Below, piece by piece: positions 50,429 through 58,425 of a stretch of 64,000 nucleotides of DNA. The notes beneath the pieces were generated by a model, which saw only the letters and a list, made by a program, of their open reading frames with translations, had not been told where the DNA came from and searched no databases. The translations under genes and the position numbers were made by a program. Source of the stretch: an uncultured Lachnospiraceae bacterium (GTDB taxonomy: Bacteria > Bacillota > Clostridia > Lachnospirales > Lachnospiraceae); the NCBI GenBank assembly GCA_946554445.1, contig CAMNSD010000012.1, positions 38,700 through 102,699 of the forward strand, written 5' to 3'. Numbering within the stretch: position 1 is the first letter of the stretch; each line of letters opens with the position of its first letter.

Positions 50429-51181
50429 ATGAGAGAATTTCATGCAGGGGAAGTAAAAGAGCAGTGTGTGGCGTGGATCAGGGAGTTTTTTGAACAGAAT
50501 GGCAAAGACTGTAACTGCATCATTGGCATTTCGGGCGGAAAGGATAGTTCCGTGGCGGCGGCCTTGTGTGTGGAAGCGCTGGGAAAAGAAAGGGTGATCG
50601 GCGTCCTGATGCCCAATGGAGAACAGGCCGATATCAATATGGCAGAGAAACTGGTAGCATTTCTGGGAATCCAGGCAGTTACTATCAATATCGCACCCCT
50701 TGTCCAGGCGGCGGAACAGGGTGTACAGGCGGTACTGTCAGAAGGCATGAGCCAGCAGGCCGCTGTCAATCTGCCGGCCCGTCTGCGCATGACAGTTTTA
50801 TATGCAGTTTCACAGTCGAAGAACGGCCGGGTGGCAAACACCTGTAATCTCTCGGAGGACTGGGTGGGCTATTCCACCAGGTACGGCGACAGTGTGGGAG
50901 ATTTCAGCCCCTTATCCGATCTGACGGTGGAGGAAGTAAAACAGCTTGGCCGGGCGGCGGGACTTCCGGATGATTTGATTGAGAAAGTGCCTTCCGATGG
51001 ACTTTGCGGCAAGAGCGATGAGGAGAATCTGGGATTTTCTTATGAGGTGCTGGACAGATACATCCGCACCGGAGAGATTGCAGATGCTGGCGTAAAGGAG
51101 AAGATTGACAGGCTGCATGAGAAGAATTTGTTTAAGTTGGAGTTGATGCCGAAGTTTTGTTATCACAATAAACTTGTATGA
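50429..51181 (+). CDS. nadE: NH3-dependent NAD synthetase
   Basis: A 250-residue ATP-pyrophosphatase that amidates nicotinate adenine dinucleotide to NAD with ammonia. The P-loop SGGKDSS (35-41) is present, followed by ANTCNLSEDWVGYSTRYGDSVGDFSPLSDLTVEEV and the SDGLCGKSDEENLGFSYEVLD segment, which match NadE. There is no N-terminal nitrilase (glutaminase) domain, so it uses free ammonia. It starts at ATG 50429 behind AGAGAGG. In some bacteria NadE paralogs act on NMN; I cannot tell here. It is fourth in the NAD operon. Confidence 0.95.
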   Translation: MREFHAGEVKEQCVAWIREFFEQNGKDCNCIIGISGGKDSSVAAALCVEALGKERVIGVLMPNGEQADINMAEKLVAFLGIQAVTINIAPLVQAAEQGVQAVLSEGMSQQAAVNLPARLRMTVLYAVSQSKNGRVANTCNLSEDWVGYSTRYGDSVGDFSPLSDLTVEEVKQLGRAAGLPDDLIEKVPSDGLCGKSDEENLGFSYEVLDRYIRTGEIADAGVKEKIDRLHEKNLFKLELMPKFCYHNKLV

Positions 51182-51198
51182 GACCACGATAATTGCAT

Positions 51199-51227
51199 TT
51201 GTCAAAGGACTGAATCGGAAGTATAAT
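51199..51227 (+). promoter_or_regulatory. Candidate internal promoter for nrtR
   Basis: TTGTCA (51199-51204) and TATAAT (51222-51227), spacing 17 bp, lie in the 163-bp gap between nadE and nrtR. Confidence 0.7.
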
Positions 51228-51344
51228 ATCAATATGTATGATTATGTTCCATATTTGTGCAAAAATGACACAGTCGTCATATGGAGAAAAGGACAAACCA
51301 TGTCCGATGGAATCAGGATATCCGAAAAGTGGAGGACAGGATAC

Positions 51345-52082
51345 ATGAGCAGCAAAAACAGGGCGGCGGATCCGGGCGAAGAAGAATTTTTAAGCCAGTA
51401 TCATCCGGAAAAATATGCTTCTATCTCGATTACGGTGGATGCGATCGTAGTGGGGGTGGCAAAGAATACGACCGATAATTATCGGAAGCTAGACAGACAG
51501 TCCTTAAAGATTCTGCTGGTGAAGAGGGATAATTATCCCTATAAGGGATATTACAGCCTGCCAGGCGGTTTTGTGGGAGAGAAAGAGACCTTTGAGGACA
51601 CACTGAAACGGGTGTTATCTGATAAGACAGGACTCAGTGACATTTACAGCGAACAGCTCTATACCTTTGGCAGTGTGGAGCGCGATCCCCGGATGCGGAT
51701 TGTCAGCTGTGCCTATATTTCCCTGGTGGATATCAGCCGGACGAACATTTCGGGCGCCGAATGGTTTGCGGTGGAAGAAGTTTCAGAAATGGAGCTGGCT
51801 TTTGATCACAACCAGATTATCGAGGAAGCGCTCAAACGGCTTCGCGGGAAGATTAATTATACGGATATCGTTTTTCATATGATGCCGAAGGAGTTTACTA
51901 TCAGCGAGTTACAGGAAGTATATGAACTTATTCTTGGTAAAAAACTCCTTCCCGCAGCATTTCGGCGTACCATTTCTGACAAACTGGAAGATACGGGCAA
52001 AATGACATCCAATGCCGGGCACCGTCCCTCCAGGATTTTTCGATATAAGGTGTTATTGCAGGATATGCAGGGGAATAACTGA
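51345..52082 (+). CDS. nrtR: NrtR-type Nudix-fold transcriptional regulator of NAD metabolism
   Basis: A 245-residue protein: Nudix domain at about 20-150 (SITVDAIVVGVAK, LKILLVKRDNYPYKGYYSLPGGFVGEKETFEDTLKRVLSDKTGL) and a C-terminal winged helix (about 160-245, FTISELQEVYELILGKKLLPAAFRRTISDKL, ending FRYKV). NrtR proteins repress NAD genes and are released by ADP-ribose. In the Nudix box the catalytic Glu cluster (REUxEExGU) reads RVLSDKTGL, losing all three Glu, so it should bind ligand without hydrolysing it. ATG 51345 has GGAGG 9 bp upstream. It sits at the end of the operon it probably controls. Confidence 0.88.
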   Translation: MSSKNRAADPGEEEFLSQYHPEKYASISITVDAIVVGVAKNTTDNYRKLDRQSLKILLVKRDNYPYKGYYSLPGGFVGEKETFEDTLKRVLSDKTGLSDIYSEQLYTFGSVERDPRMRIVSCAYISLVDISRTNISGAEWFAVEEVSEMELAFDHNQIIEEALKRLRGKINYTDIVFHMMPKEFTISELQEVYELILGKKLLPAAFRRTISDKLEDTGKMTSNAGHRPSRIFRYKVLLQDMQGNN

Positions 52083-52149
52083 CTTGCTGGATATAAATAT
52101 CAAGCCAATAAGGTTTGCCGGGACGGATATCCGGGATAGGGAGGTTTGG

Positions 52150-52941
52150 ATGATTACGAGTCTCAATAACAAGACCGTGAAGGAAATCGCAGCGCTCTCC
52201 CAGAAAGGGAAAGAGCGGAATAAAAAAGACGTCTTCGTGGTAGAAGGCGTCAAGATGTTTATGGAGGCGCCTGAGGAGAGAATCTGCGGCATATATGTGG
52301 CCGGCAGCACCGAGCAGGCACTGCTTAAGACGTGTGGAGAAAAATTATCCAGACTCTCTTATGAATTGGTGTCAGATGAGGTCTTTGGGAAGATGTCCGA
52401 CACCATGACACCACAGGGAATTTTGTGCTTAGTCCAACAATTTCATCATGATTTAACTTTTTTGTTGAAAAATGGCATAAAAGAACGAAAGTTATTTATT
52501 GTATTGGAAGACATTCAGGATCCGGGAAACTTGGGAACTATCTTTCGGACGGCGGAGGCGGTTGGCGCCAGCGGCATTATCATGAGCCGCCACTCGGCGG
52601 ATGTCTATAACCCCAAGACGATACGTTCCACGATGGGATCAGTTTACCGGGTTCCATTTGTATCTGTGGAAGATATTCCTTCTGTGATAAAAGCGCTGCA
52701 GGAGGAAGGCGTCAGCGTGTATGCCGCGCATCTTGGGGGAAAAACGTGTTATGAGGCGTTTGATTACCGGAAGAGTACGGCTTTCTTGATTGGCAATGAA
52801 GGCAATGGCCTGCGAAAGGAAACCGTGGATTGTGCAGATGTTCTGATTCGGATTCCCATGGAAGGAAGTGTGGAATCACTGAATGCGGCGGTAGCATCAT
52901 CGGTGTTATTATATGAAGCATACCGACAAAGACGGGTGTGA
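52150..52941 (+). CDS. TrmH/SpoU-family RNA 2'-O-methyltransferase
   Basis: A 263-residue SPOUT enzyme that methylates the ribose 2'-OH of rRNA or tRNA with SAM. The N-terminal RNA-binding part has LNNKTVKEIAALSQKGKERNKKDVFVVEGVKM. The knotted SAM domain shows motif 1 LEDIQDPGNLGTIFRTAEAVG, motif 2 FLIGNEGNGLRKE and motif 3 IPMEGSVESLNAAVASSVLLYE. ATG 52150 has GGGAGG 6 bp upstream. The target nucleotide cannot be predicted. A 67-bp gap after nrtR suggests it may be read on from that gene. The stop is followed by a 590-bp gene-free stretch. Confidence 0.93.
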   Translation: MITSLNNKTVKEIAALSQKGKERNKKDVFVVEGVKMFMEAPEERICGIYVAGSTEQALLKTCGEKLSRLSYELVSDEVFGKMSDTMTPQGILCLVQQFHHDLTFLLKNGIKERKLFIVLEDIQDPGNLGTIFRTAEAVGASGIIMSRHSADVYNPKTIRSTMGSVYRVPFVSVEDIPSVIKALQEEGVSVYAAHLGGKTCYEAFDYRKSTAFLIGNEGNGLRKETVDCADVLIRIPMEGSVESLNAAVASSVLLYEAYRQRRV

Positions 52942-53274
52942 TTTAATCTGGAAACGGATGTTATATAATCTTCTTGGAAGAGTATTTTGGTCAGTTGACC
53001 TTTCCGTGAATGTGTGTCGGATTTTCATTGATAAGTCAAAGAGAAAATAAATTAAATCATGACTTGATAACACAATAACATACGAAACGAATAACACAAA
53101 TAAATTTTCTGCGTTATTTATATCTAATATAAGTACATAAAGCAACGTAATACAAATAGACTTCTGGGGTGGATGTAATGTGGAAAGGCGTATTGATGGT
53201 AAATTAAATAACAATCGTAACGGAAATGTAAAATAAATATGTTTAAATATTAAATATAGAAGTATCTAAATGAT
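52942..53274. other. Gene-free AT-rich stretch before the palindromic element
   Basis: No open frame with a ribosome site, no clear hairpin terminator. Confidence 0.5.
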
Positions 53275-53503
53275 AAAAGTATTTATATAGGTAATTGCGA
53301 AACTCATCTCAATGCGATAATAATTGTGCAAATAGTATAACCATAAGCAGACCCTTGGAAAACGCCAGTACTTGGCGAGGTGTTTTCGAGCCTAGTACTG
53401 TTGCGTTTGGAACGGAGCGCAAGCGCGTCTGTGTTGGTTATACTATTTGTGCAATTCCAACAACCATGAAAGAGTTTCGCAATTACCTAAAAAGTATTTA
53501 TAT
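53275..53503. mobile_element. MITE-like palindromic element upstream of proC
   Basis: A perfect 18-bp inverted repeat (TAGGTAATTGCGAAACTC at 53288-53305 and its complement at 53472-53489) encloses a second 21-bp pair, ATTGTGCAAATAGTATAACCA (53323-53343) against 53435-53455 with two mismatches, and an inner pair around AGTACT (53359-53373 with 53394-53408). The whole folds as one long hairpin. It is flanked by the direct repeat AAAAGTATTTATAT (53275-53288 and 53490-53503), which could be a target duplication, overlapping the last two bases of the repeat. No coding frame inside. It resembles a non-autonomous transposable element. Confidence 0.75.
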
Positions 53504-53532
53504 TTTATATAAGGAAAGGAACGAAGCAAATT

Positions 53533-54327
53533 ATGAAAATTGGATTTATTGGCCTTGGTAATATGGCCAGAGCGATTATTGGCGGGATGTTGGAGAAGGA
53601 GATTGTCCAGGCGGCGGATATCATCGGTTCTGCGAAGACAAAGAAGACATTGGAGGCAGTGCAGGAAGCGTATGGGATTGCTGTGACAGAATCCAATCGG
53701 ACGGTGGCGGAGCAGGTGGAGGTGCTGATCCTGGCGGTGAAACCGCAGTTTATGGAAGAAGTGATAGAAGAAATCCGGGGTGTGGTGCGGGAAGACACCC
53801 TGGTGATCAGTATTGCGGCAGGTAAAACGCTTGCATGGTTGGAACAGACCTTTGGCAGGAGGATGAAGCTGGTTCGTTGCATGCCCAATACACCCGCGCT
53901 GGTAGGTGCGGGCTGTACAGGAATCTGTATGAATGAGGCGGTCTCCGAGGAAGAGAGACAATATAGCCTGCAGCTGATGGAAAGTTTTGGCAGAGCTGAT
54001 TTTGTGCCGGAGCGCCTGATTGATGCTGTGGGTGCCGTAGGCGGCAGCTCGCCGGCCTATGTCTTTATGTTGATTGAAGCCATGGCGGATGCGGGAGTGG
54101 CGGCAGGAATGCCCAGGAAGATGGCCTATGAATTTGCGGCGCAGGCCGTATATGGAAGCGCCAAACTGGCCTTGGAGACCGGTAAGCATCCCGGCGAATT
54201 GAAGGACATGGTCTGTTCCCCGGGAGGAACTACGATAGAAGGGGTGCGTGTCCTGGAGGAAAGAGGATTCCGCGGAGCAGTTATGGACGCCCTGATTGCG
54301 GCGGTCGAAAAGACAAAGAAATTGTAA
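53533..54327 (+). CDS. proC: Pyrroline-5-carboxylate reductase
   Basis: A 264-residue NAD(P)H-dependent enzyme making proline from pyrroline-5-carboxylate. It has the Rossmann fold MKIGFIGLGNMARAIIGGML, VLILAVKPQFMEEV, ISIAAGKTLAWLEQ, the substrate-binding CMPNTPALVGAG and the C-terminal dimer part with VGAVGGSSPAYVFMLIEAMADAGVAAG and VCSPGGTTIEGV, all at usual spacing. Start ATG 53533 is preceded by AAGGAAAGGA. The MITE-like element ends 30 bp upstream, so its own promoter could come from the element end (TATATTTTATATAAGG region). Confidence 0.96.
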   Translation: MKIGFIGLGNMARAIIGGMLEKEIVQAADIIGSAKTKKTLEAVQEAYGIAVTESNRTVAEQVEVLILAVKPQFMEEVIEEIRGVVREDTLVISIAAGKTLAWLEQTFGRRMKLVRCMPNTPALVGAGCTGICMNEAVSEEERQYSLQLMESFGRADFVPERLIDAVGAVGGSSPAYVFMLIEAMADAGVAAGMPRKMAYEFAAQAVYGSAKLALETGKHPGELKDMVCSPGGTTIEGVRVLEERGFRGAVMDALIAAVEKTKKL

Positions 54328-54387
54328 AGATTTAGTAACAGAATAGTAGCATAAAAGTAGCATAAAAAGAGGACATGCTGCGTAAAC

Positions 54388-54416
54388 TTGACAAAGAATA
54401 GGTGTTTTGCTAAAAT
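54388..54416 (+). promoter_or_regulatory. Promoter of the cell-wall hydrolase gene
   Basis: TTGACA (54388-54393) and TAAAAT (54411-54416) with 17-bp spacing. Confidence 0.75.
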
Positions 54417-54479
54417 TATCCATACTTATGTTGTAACAATTTTGTAACAATCTTGTTGTGGGAGGATGGAGGAGCATTT

Positions 54480-55559
54480 ATGCTGAGAGGCAGAAAACGA
54501 TACAGGATTCTGCTTGTCGGGCTTATTCTCGGTCTAAGTATATTGGGCGTGTCGCGTATGGATGCAGAGGCGGCTGGCAGGAAAGAGTATCTGGATTCCC
54601 TGAACGCGGGGATTACAAGGATTCTTGATCCGTCAGGCAGTTCTGCTGATGAGGAGGCAATCCAGAAACTGACAGAACTGTCACAAAAAGATGGCGCCCA
54701 GACGGAGGAAGAGTCTGACCTGGTTATGGTCAATGTACAGGTAGCGATGAATGTACGTGCGGAGGCAGATGAAAAATCCGATAAAGTGGGACTGCTCTAT
54801 AAGGATTGCGGCGGCAGGATTCTGGAGCGAAAGGATGGCTGGACAAGGCTTCGCAGCGGCGATCTGGTGGGTTGGGCCAGTGACGAGTATCTTCTTTTTG
54901 GAAAGGATGCCGAGGAACTTGCCGATGAGGTGGGCAATCTGATCGTGCTGATCAAGACAGAAGCTCTGTGTGTGCGGGAGGAACCGGATGCAGACGCGCA
55001 GGCCATGGGTTTTATCCCGGAGGATGAAGAGTTAGAGATCATCGAGATGGTAAACGATGACTGGATCAGCGTTAAATATGAAGAAGAAGTTGGTTATGTC
55101 TCGGCGGAGTATGTGGATATTGATTTCCATATTGACGAAGGCGAGACCATGGTGGCAATTCAGAAACGTGAGGAAGCGGAGCGGAAGGCGAAACTGACGG
55201 CTAACCAAGGCGCAGTCGTTGTTGGCGGCGATGATACCAGATTGTTGGCGGCTTTGATTTATTGTGAGGCGGGCAGTGAGAGTTATGAAGGTAAACTGGC
55301 TGTGGGCGCAGTGGTTATGAACCGTGTCAGGAGTCCTGCTTATCCCAATACAATATCGAGCGTTATTTATGCTTCTGGACAGTTTACGCCGGCAATCAAC
55401 GGCAAAGTGGCGCGCGTTTACGGCGGCAACATTCCGGAAAGCTGTTATCAGGCGGCGCAAGCGGCGATTAACGGTGAGACGAATGTGGGCGGTGCGACGC
55501 ATTTCAGACGGGCCGGCAATCACGACGGTCTTCTCATAGACCATCAGGTATTCTGGTAG
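54480..55559 (+). CDS. Exported cell-wall hydrolase, SH3-SH3-SleB type
   Basis: A 359-residue exported enzyme. Residues 1-31 are a signal peptide (MLRGRKRYRILLVGLILGLS, cleavage around AEA-AG). Two bacterial SH3 domains follow, starting VMVNVQVAMNVRAEADEKSDKVGLLYKDCGG (about 81) and IKTEALCVREEPDADAQAMGFIPEDEEL (about 159), each ending in a GWASDEYL or GYVSAEYV strand. The C-terminal 110 residues are a SleB/Hydrolase_2 lytic enzyme: LLAALIYCEAGSESYEGKLAVGAVVMNRV, FTPAINGKV and the end THFRRAGNHDG, with the conserved Glu in YCEAGSE as likely catalytic residue. ATG 54480 has GGAGGAGC upstream. It is likely to open peptidoglycan; a spore-germination role is possible but not shown. Confidence 0.9.
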   Translation: MLRGRKRYRILLVGLILGLSILGVSRMDAEAAGRKEYLDSLNAGITRILDPSGSSADEEAIQKLTELSQKDGAQTEEESDLVMVNVQVAMNVRAEADEKSDKVGLLYKDCGGRILERKDGWTRLRSGDLVGWASDEYLLFGKDAEELADEVGNLIVLIKTEALCVREEPDADAQAMGFIPEDEELEIIEMVNDDWISVKYEEEVGYVSAEYVDIDFHIDEGETMVAIQKREEAERKAKLTANQGAVVVGGDDTRLLAALIYCEAGSESYEGKLAVGAVVMNRVRSPAYPNTISSVIYASGQFTPAINGKVARVYGGNIPESCYQAAQAAINGETNVGGATHFRRAGNHDGLLIDHQVFW

Positions 55560-55666
55560 GAAGAAAGCGGAAAGGTAGAAAATGTCGATATTTCTTGCTA
55601 CTTTGGAAATAATATAGTAGAATAAACATGTTATCGTAATTATGGCAGGGAAAGGAGTGGGCGCAC

Positions 55667-56125
55667 ATGATATATATCATGGATATGAGTATGACGGTTA
55701 TATGGCTGGCTATTTTAGTGGCGTTGGTGGTCATAGAACTTCTCACGATGGGGCTCACGACAATTTGGTTTGCAGGCGGCGCCTTGATCGCGACGATCGC
55801 GTCTTTGTTCGGCGCACCCCTTGCTTTACAGATTATCCTGTTTTTGGTGGTATCCGCGCTGCTTTTGTATTTTACCAGACCGGTGGCGGTTAAATATTTT
55901 AACAAAGACAGGGTGCGCACCAATGCAGAGAGTCTGGTAGGGCGTCAGGCTATCGTGATCAGTGAGATTGATAACCTGCAGGGCATCGGACAGGTCAATG
56001 TGGGCGGTATGGAATGGTCTGCGCGGACCAGAGTGGACGGCGTGAAGCTTCCGGTGGGTACTGTGACTACAATCCTGGCCATCAATGGCGTAAAACTAAT
56101 TGTGGAAGAGAGAAAAGAGGTATAA
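55667..56125 (+). CDS. NfeD-family membrane protein
   Basis: A 152-residue short NfeD protein with three hydrophobic segments (about 8-26, 29-50, 53-72) and a C-terminal OB fold (LVGRQAIVISEIDNLQGIGQVNVGGMEWSARTRVDGVKLPVGTVTTILAINGVKLIVE). NfeD proteins partner with stomatin/prohibitin-like SPFH proteins in membrane organisation. Its product and the SPFH gene product are separated by 25 bp, matching the common pair. The start at ATG 55667 follows AAAGGAG, with spacing somewhat long. It lacks the protease domain of long NfeD. Confidence 0.88.
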   Translation: MIYIMDMSMTVIWLAILVALVVIELLTMGLTTIWFAGGALIATIASLFGAPLALQIILFLVVSALLLYFTRPVAVKYFNKDRVRTNAESLVGRQAIVISEIDNLQGIGQVNVGGMEWSARTRVDGVKLPVGTVTTILAINGVKLIVEERKEV

Positions 56126-56150
56126 GCATACTTCGGAATGGAGGAAGAAA

Positions 56151-57071
56151 ATGGGTGGAATCATTGCATTAGTGGTAATACTGATCCTGATTGTCATGAT
56201 ATTGTTATCCTGCATCAAGATCGTTCCCCAGGCACATGCATATGTTGTGGAGAGATTGGGTGCATACCAGCAGACTTGGTCTGTAGGTTTGCACCTGAAA
56301 GTCCCCTTTATTGATAAAGTGGCCAAGAGAGTCATTTTAAAAGAGCAGGTGGTGGATTTCGCACCCCAGCCTGTGATCACCAAAGATAATGTTACCATGC
56401 GTATTGATACGGTGGTATTTTTCCAGATTACAGATCCGAAGCTGTTTGCATATGGCGTAGAGAATCCGATCATGGCGATTGAGAATCTGACAGCCACTAC
56501 CCTTCGTAATATCATCGGTGAGATGGAACTTGACCAGACGCTGACATCCAGGGAAGTCATTAACACCAAGATGCGCGCATCCCTCGATATTGCTACGGAT
56601 CCCTGGGGTATCAAGGTAAATCGTGTAGAACTTAAGAACATTATCCCGCCGGCTGCCATCCAGGATGCGATGGAGAAACAGATGAAGGCGGAACGTGAGC
56701 GTCGTGAGGCGATTCTTCGTGCAGAAGGTGAGAAGAAGTCTACCGTCCTGGTAGCGGAAGGTCAGAAGGAGTCTGCAATCCTGGAGGCAGAGGCGGAGAA
56801 ACAGTCCGCAATCCTGCGTGCGGAAGCGCAGAAAGAAAAGATGATTCGTGAGGCGGAAGGTGAGGCTGAGGCAATCCTTAAGGTGCAGAAAGCTACTGCA
56901 GACGGTATCCGGATGATTCGCGAAGCCGGTGCGGACGAGGCAGTATTGAAGATTAAGAGCCTGGAAGCTTTCGAGAAGGCGGCGGACGGTCAGGCAACCA
57001 AGATTATCATTCCCTCGGAGATTCAAGGACTTGCCGGATTGGCAGCTTCTGCAAAGGAGATTTTAAAATAA
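56151..57071 (+). CDS. SPFH/stomatin-like protein (QmcA/YbbK type)
   Basis: A 306-residue membrane-anchored SPFH protein. Residues 1-22 form the anchor, followed by the SPFH domain (KIVPQAHAYVVERLGAYQQTWSVGLHLKVPFIDKVAKRVILKEQVVDF, about 24-190) and a coiled-coil region rich in Ala/Glu repeats (AILRAEGEKKSTVLVAEGQKESAILEAEAEKQSAILRAEAQKEKMI, about 190-250). The protein forms large oligomeric cages in relatives. GGAGG lies 6 bp before ATG 56151. The gene follows its NfeD partner by 25 bp. A run of GCGAAGC repeats follows the stop. Confidence 0.92.
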   Translation: MGGIIALVVILILIVMILLSCIKIVPQAHAYVVERLGAYQQTWSVGLHLKVPFIDKVAKRVILKEQVVDFAPQPVITKDNVTMRIDTVVFFQITDPKLFAYGVENPIMAIENLTATTLRNIIGEMELDQTLTSREVINTKMRASLDIATDPWGIKVNRVELKNIIPPAAIQDAMEKQMKAERERREAILRAEGEKKSTVLVAEGQKESAILEAEAEKQSAILRAEAQKEKMIREAEGEAEAILKVQKATADGIRMIREAGADEAVLKIKSLEAFEKAADGQATKIIIPSEIQGLAGLAASAKEILK

Positions 57072-57075
57072 CAAA

Positions 57076-57195
57076 AGTAAATTTGCTTCGCAAGATTAAC
57101 AAATCGAACTGCGCTCGATTGCGAGGACCGCTTCGCGGCCTCGGATAGGCGGAAGATTACAAGATTCGCTTCGTGGCCTTGAATAAGCGGAAAGA
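57076..57195 (+). repeat. GCGAAGC intergenic repeats, copy G (compound)
   Basis: AAATTTGCTTCGCAAGATTAAC, AATCGAACTGCGCTCGATTGCGAGGACCGCTTCGCGGCCTCGGATAGGCGG and a third, degenerate unit ATTCGCTTCGTGGCCTTGAATAAGCGG follow each other. Same orientation as the tandem array at 9430. Confidence 0.8.
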
Positions 57196-57228
57196 TGTAA
57201 TTGAATAATATTTAAATATGATAAAGCG

Positions 57229-57258
57229 ACAGGACGGTTCTGTAGACCGTCCTGTTTG
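57229..57258 (+). terminator. Rho-independent terminator before argF
   Basis: ACAGGACGGT (57229-57238) pairs with ACCGTCCTGT (57246-57255) and is followed by TT. Confidence 0.75.
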
Positions 57259-57326
57259 GTGTATCATATGTAAAGGGAAAAGGCGACTCCTATATAGAAT
57301 TTTATATAGAAATAGAAAGGAAAGAA

Positions 57327-58334
57327 ATGAAGATGAACCTGACAGGACGTAACTTTTTAAAATTACTGGACTTTACGCCGGAAGAGATCACTTATATGCT
57401 GGATGTGGCTGCCGATTTAAAGGACAAGAAGAAAAAAGGGATTCCGATGGACATCCACCGGGGTAAAAATGTGGCTCTGATCTTTGAGAAAACCAGTACC
57501 AGGACACGTTGTTCCTTTGAGGTGGCGGCGCATGACCTGGGCATGGGCACGACCTATCTGGATCCCAAGGGTTCCCAGATTGGCAAGAAGGAGAGTATTG
57601 CGGATACAGCCAGGGTGCTGGGGCGCATGTATGAGGGAATCGAGTATCGTGGTTTTGGGCAGGATATTGTGGAAGAATTGGCGAAATACGCAGGGGTTCC
57701 AGTGTGGAACGGTCTGACCAATGAGTTTCATCCCACCCAGATGCTGGCGGATTTTCTGACCATCCGGGAACATTTTGGACGGTTAAAAGGCATTAAGCTG
57801 ACTTACATGGGGGATGCCAGGTACAACATGGGAAATTCGCTGATGGTGGCCTGCGCTAAAATGGGCATGGAGTTTACGGCCTGTACCAGCAGCAAATATT
57901 TCCCGGAAAAGGATCTGGTCAGGACTTGTGAGGAGATTGCGGCACAGACAGGCGGCAGCATCCGGCTGACAGAGGATGTGGAGACCGGGGCGGCCGGCGC
58001 CGATGTGATTTATACGGATGTATGGGTATCCATGGGAGAACCGGAACAGGTTTGGGAAGAGAGGCTTCATGATCTTACGCCCTATCAGGTCAATAGTCAT
58101 GTGATGGAACTTGCCGGGAAAGATGCCGTCTTTATGCACTGCCTGCCGGCATTCCATGATCATAACACCGATATTGGAAAAGAGATTGGAGAAAAATACG
58201 GCCTGAAAGAACTGGAAGTGACGGATGAGGTCTTTGAGTCGCCGCAGTCCATCGTATTTGATGAGGCAGAAAACCGTATGCATACCATTAAGGCTGTGAT
58301 GGCAGTGACACTTGGCGAATATAAGATAGATTAG
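57327..58334 (+). CDS. argF: Ornithine carbamoyltransferase
   Basis: A 335-residue enzyme forming citrulline from ornithine and carbamoyl phosphate (or the reverse in arginine fermentation). The carbamoyl phosphate loop [16 protein letters not shown], the [12 protein letters not shown] motif and the ornithine-site [15 protein letters not shown] are intact. There is an ATG at 57327 and a second at 57333; AAAGGAAAG precedes. No other arginine gene is next to it, so whether it is anabolic (ArgF) or catabolic (ArcB) cannot be decided. The terminator at 57229 isolates it from the SPFH gene. Confidence 0.95.
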   Translation: MKMNLTGRNFLKLLDFTPEEITYMLDVAADLKDKKKKGIPMDIHRGKNVALIFEKTSTRTRCSFEVAAHDLGMGTTYLDPKGSQIGKKESIADTARVLGRMYEGIEYRGFGQDIVEELAKYAGVPVWNGLTNEFHPTQMLADFLTIREHFGRLKGIKLTYMGDARYNMGNSLMVACAKMGMEFTACTSSKYFPEKDLVRTCEEIAAQTGGSIRLTEDVETGAAGADVIYTDVWVSMGEPEQVWEERLHDLTPYQVNSHVMELAGKDAVFMHCLPAFHDHNTDIGKEIGEKYGLKELEVTDEVFESPQSIVFDEAENRMHTIKAVMAVTLGEYKID

Positions 58335-58425
58335 GCAGTGATGAATAGAATCATCTGCCTGTGGAAACAGACGGAATATTTCCGCCAGATAGGTGACAAG
58401 CTTGGATAAGGATATTGTGAAAGGA

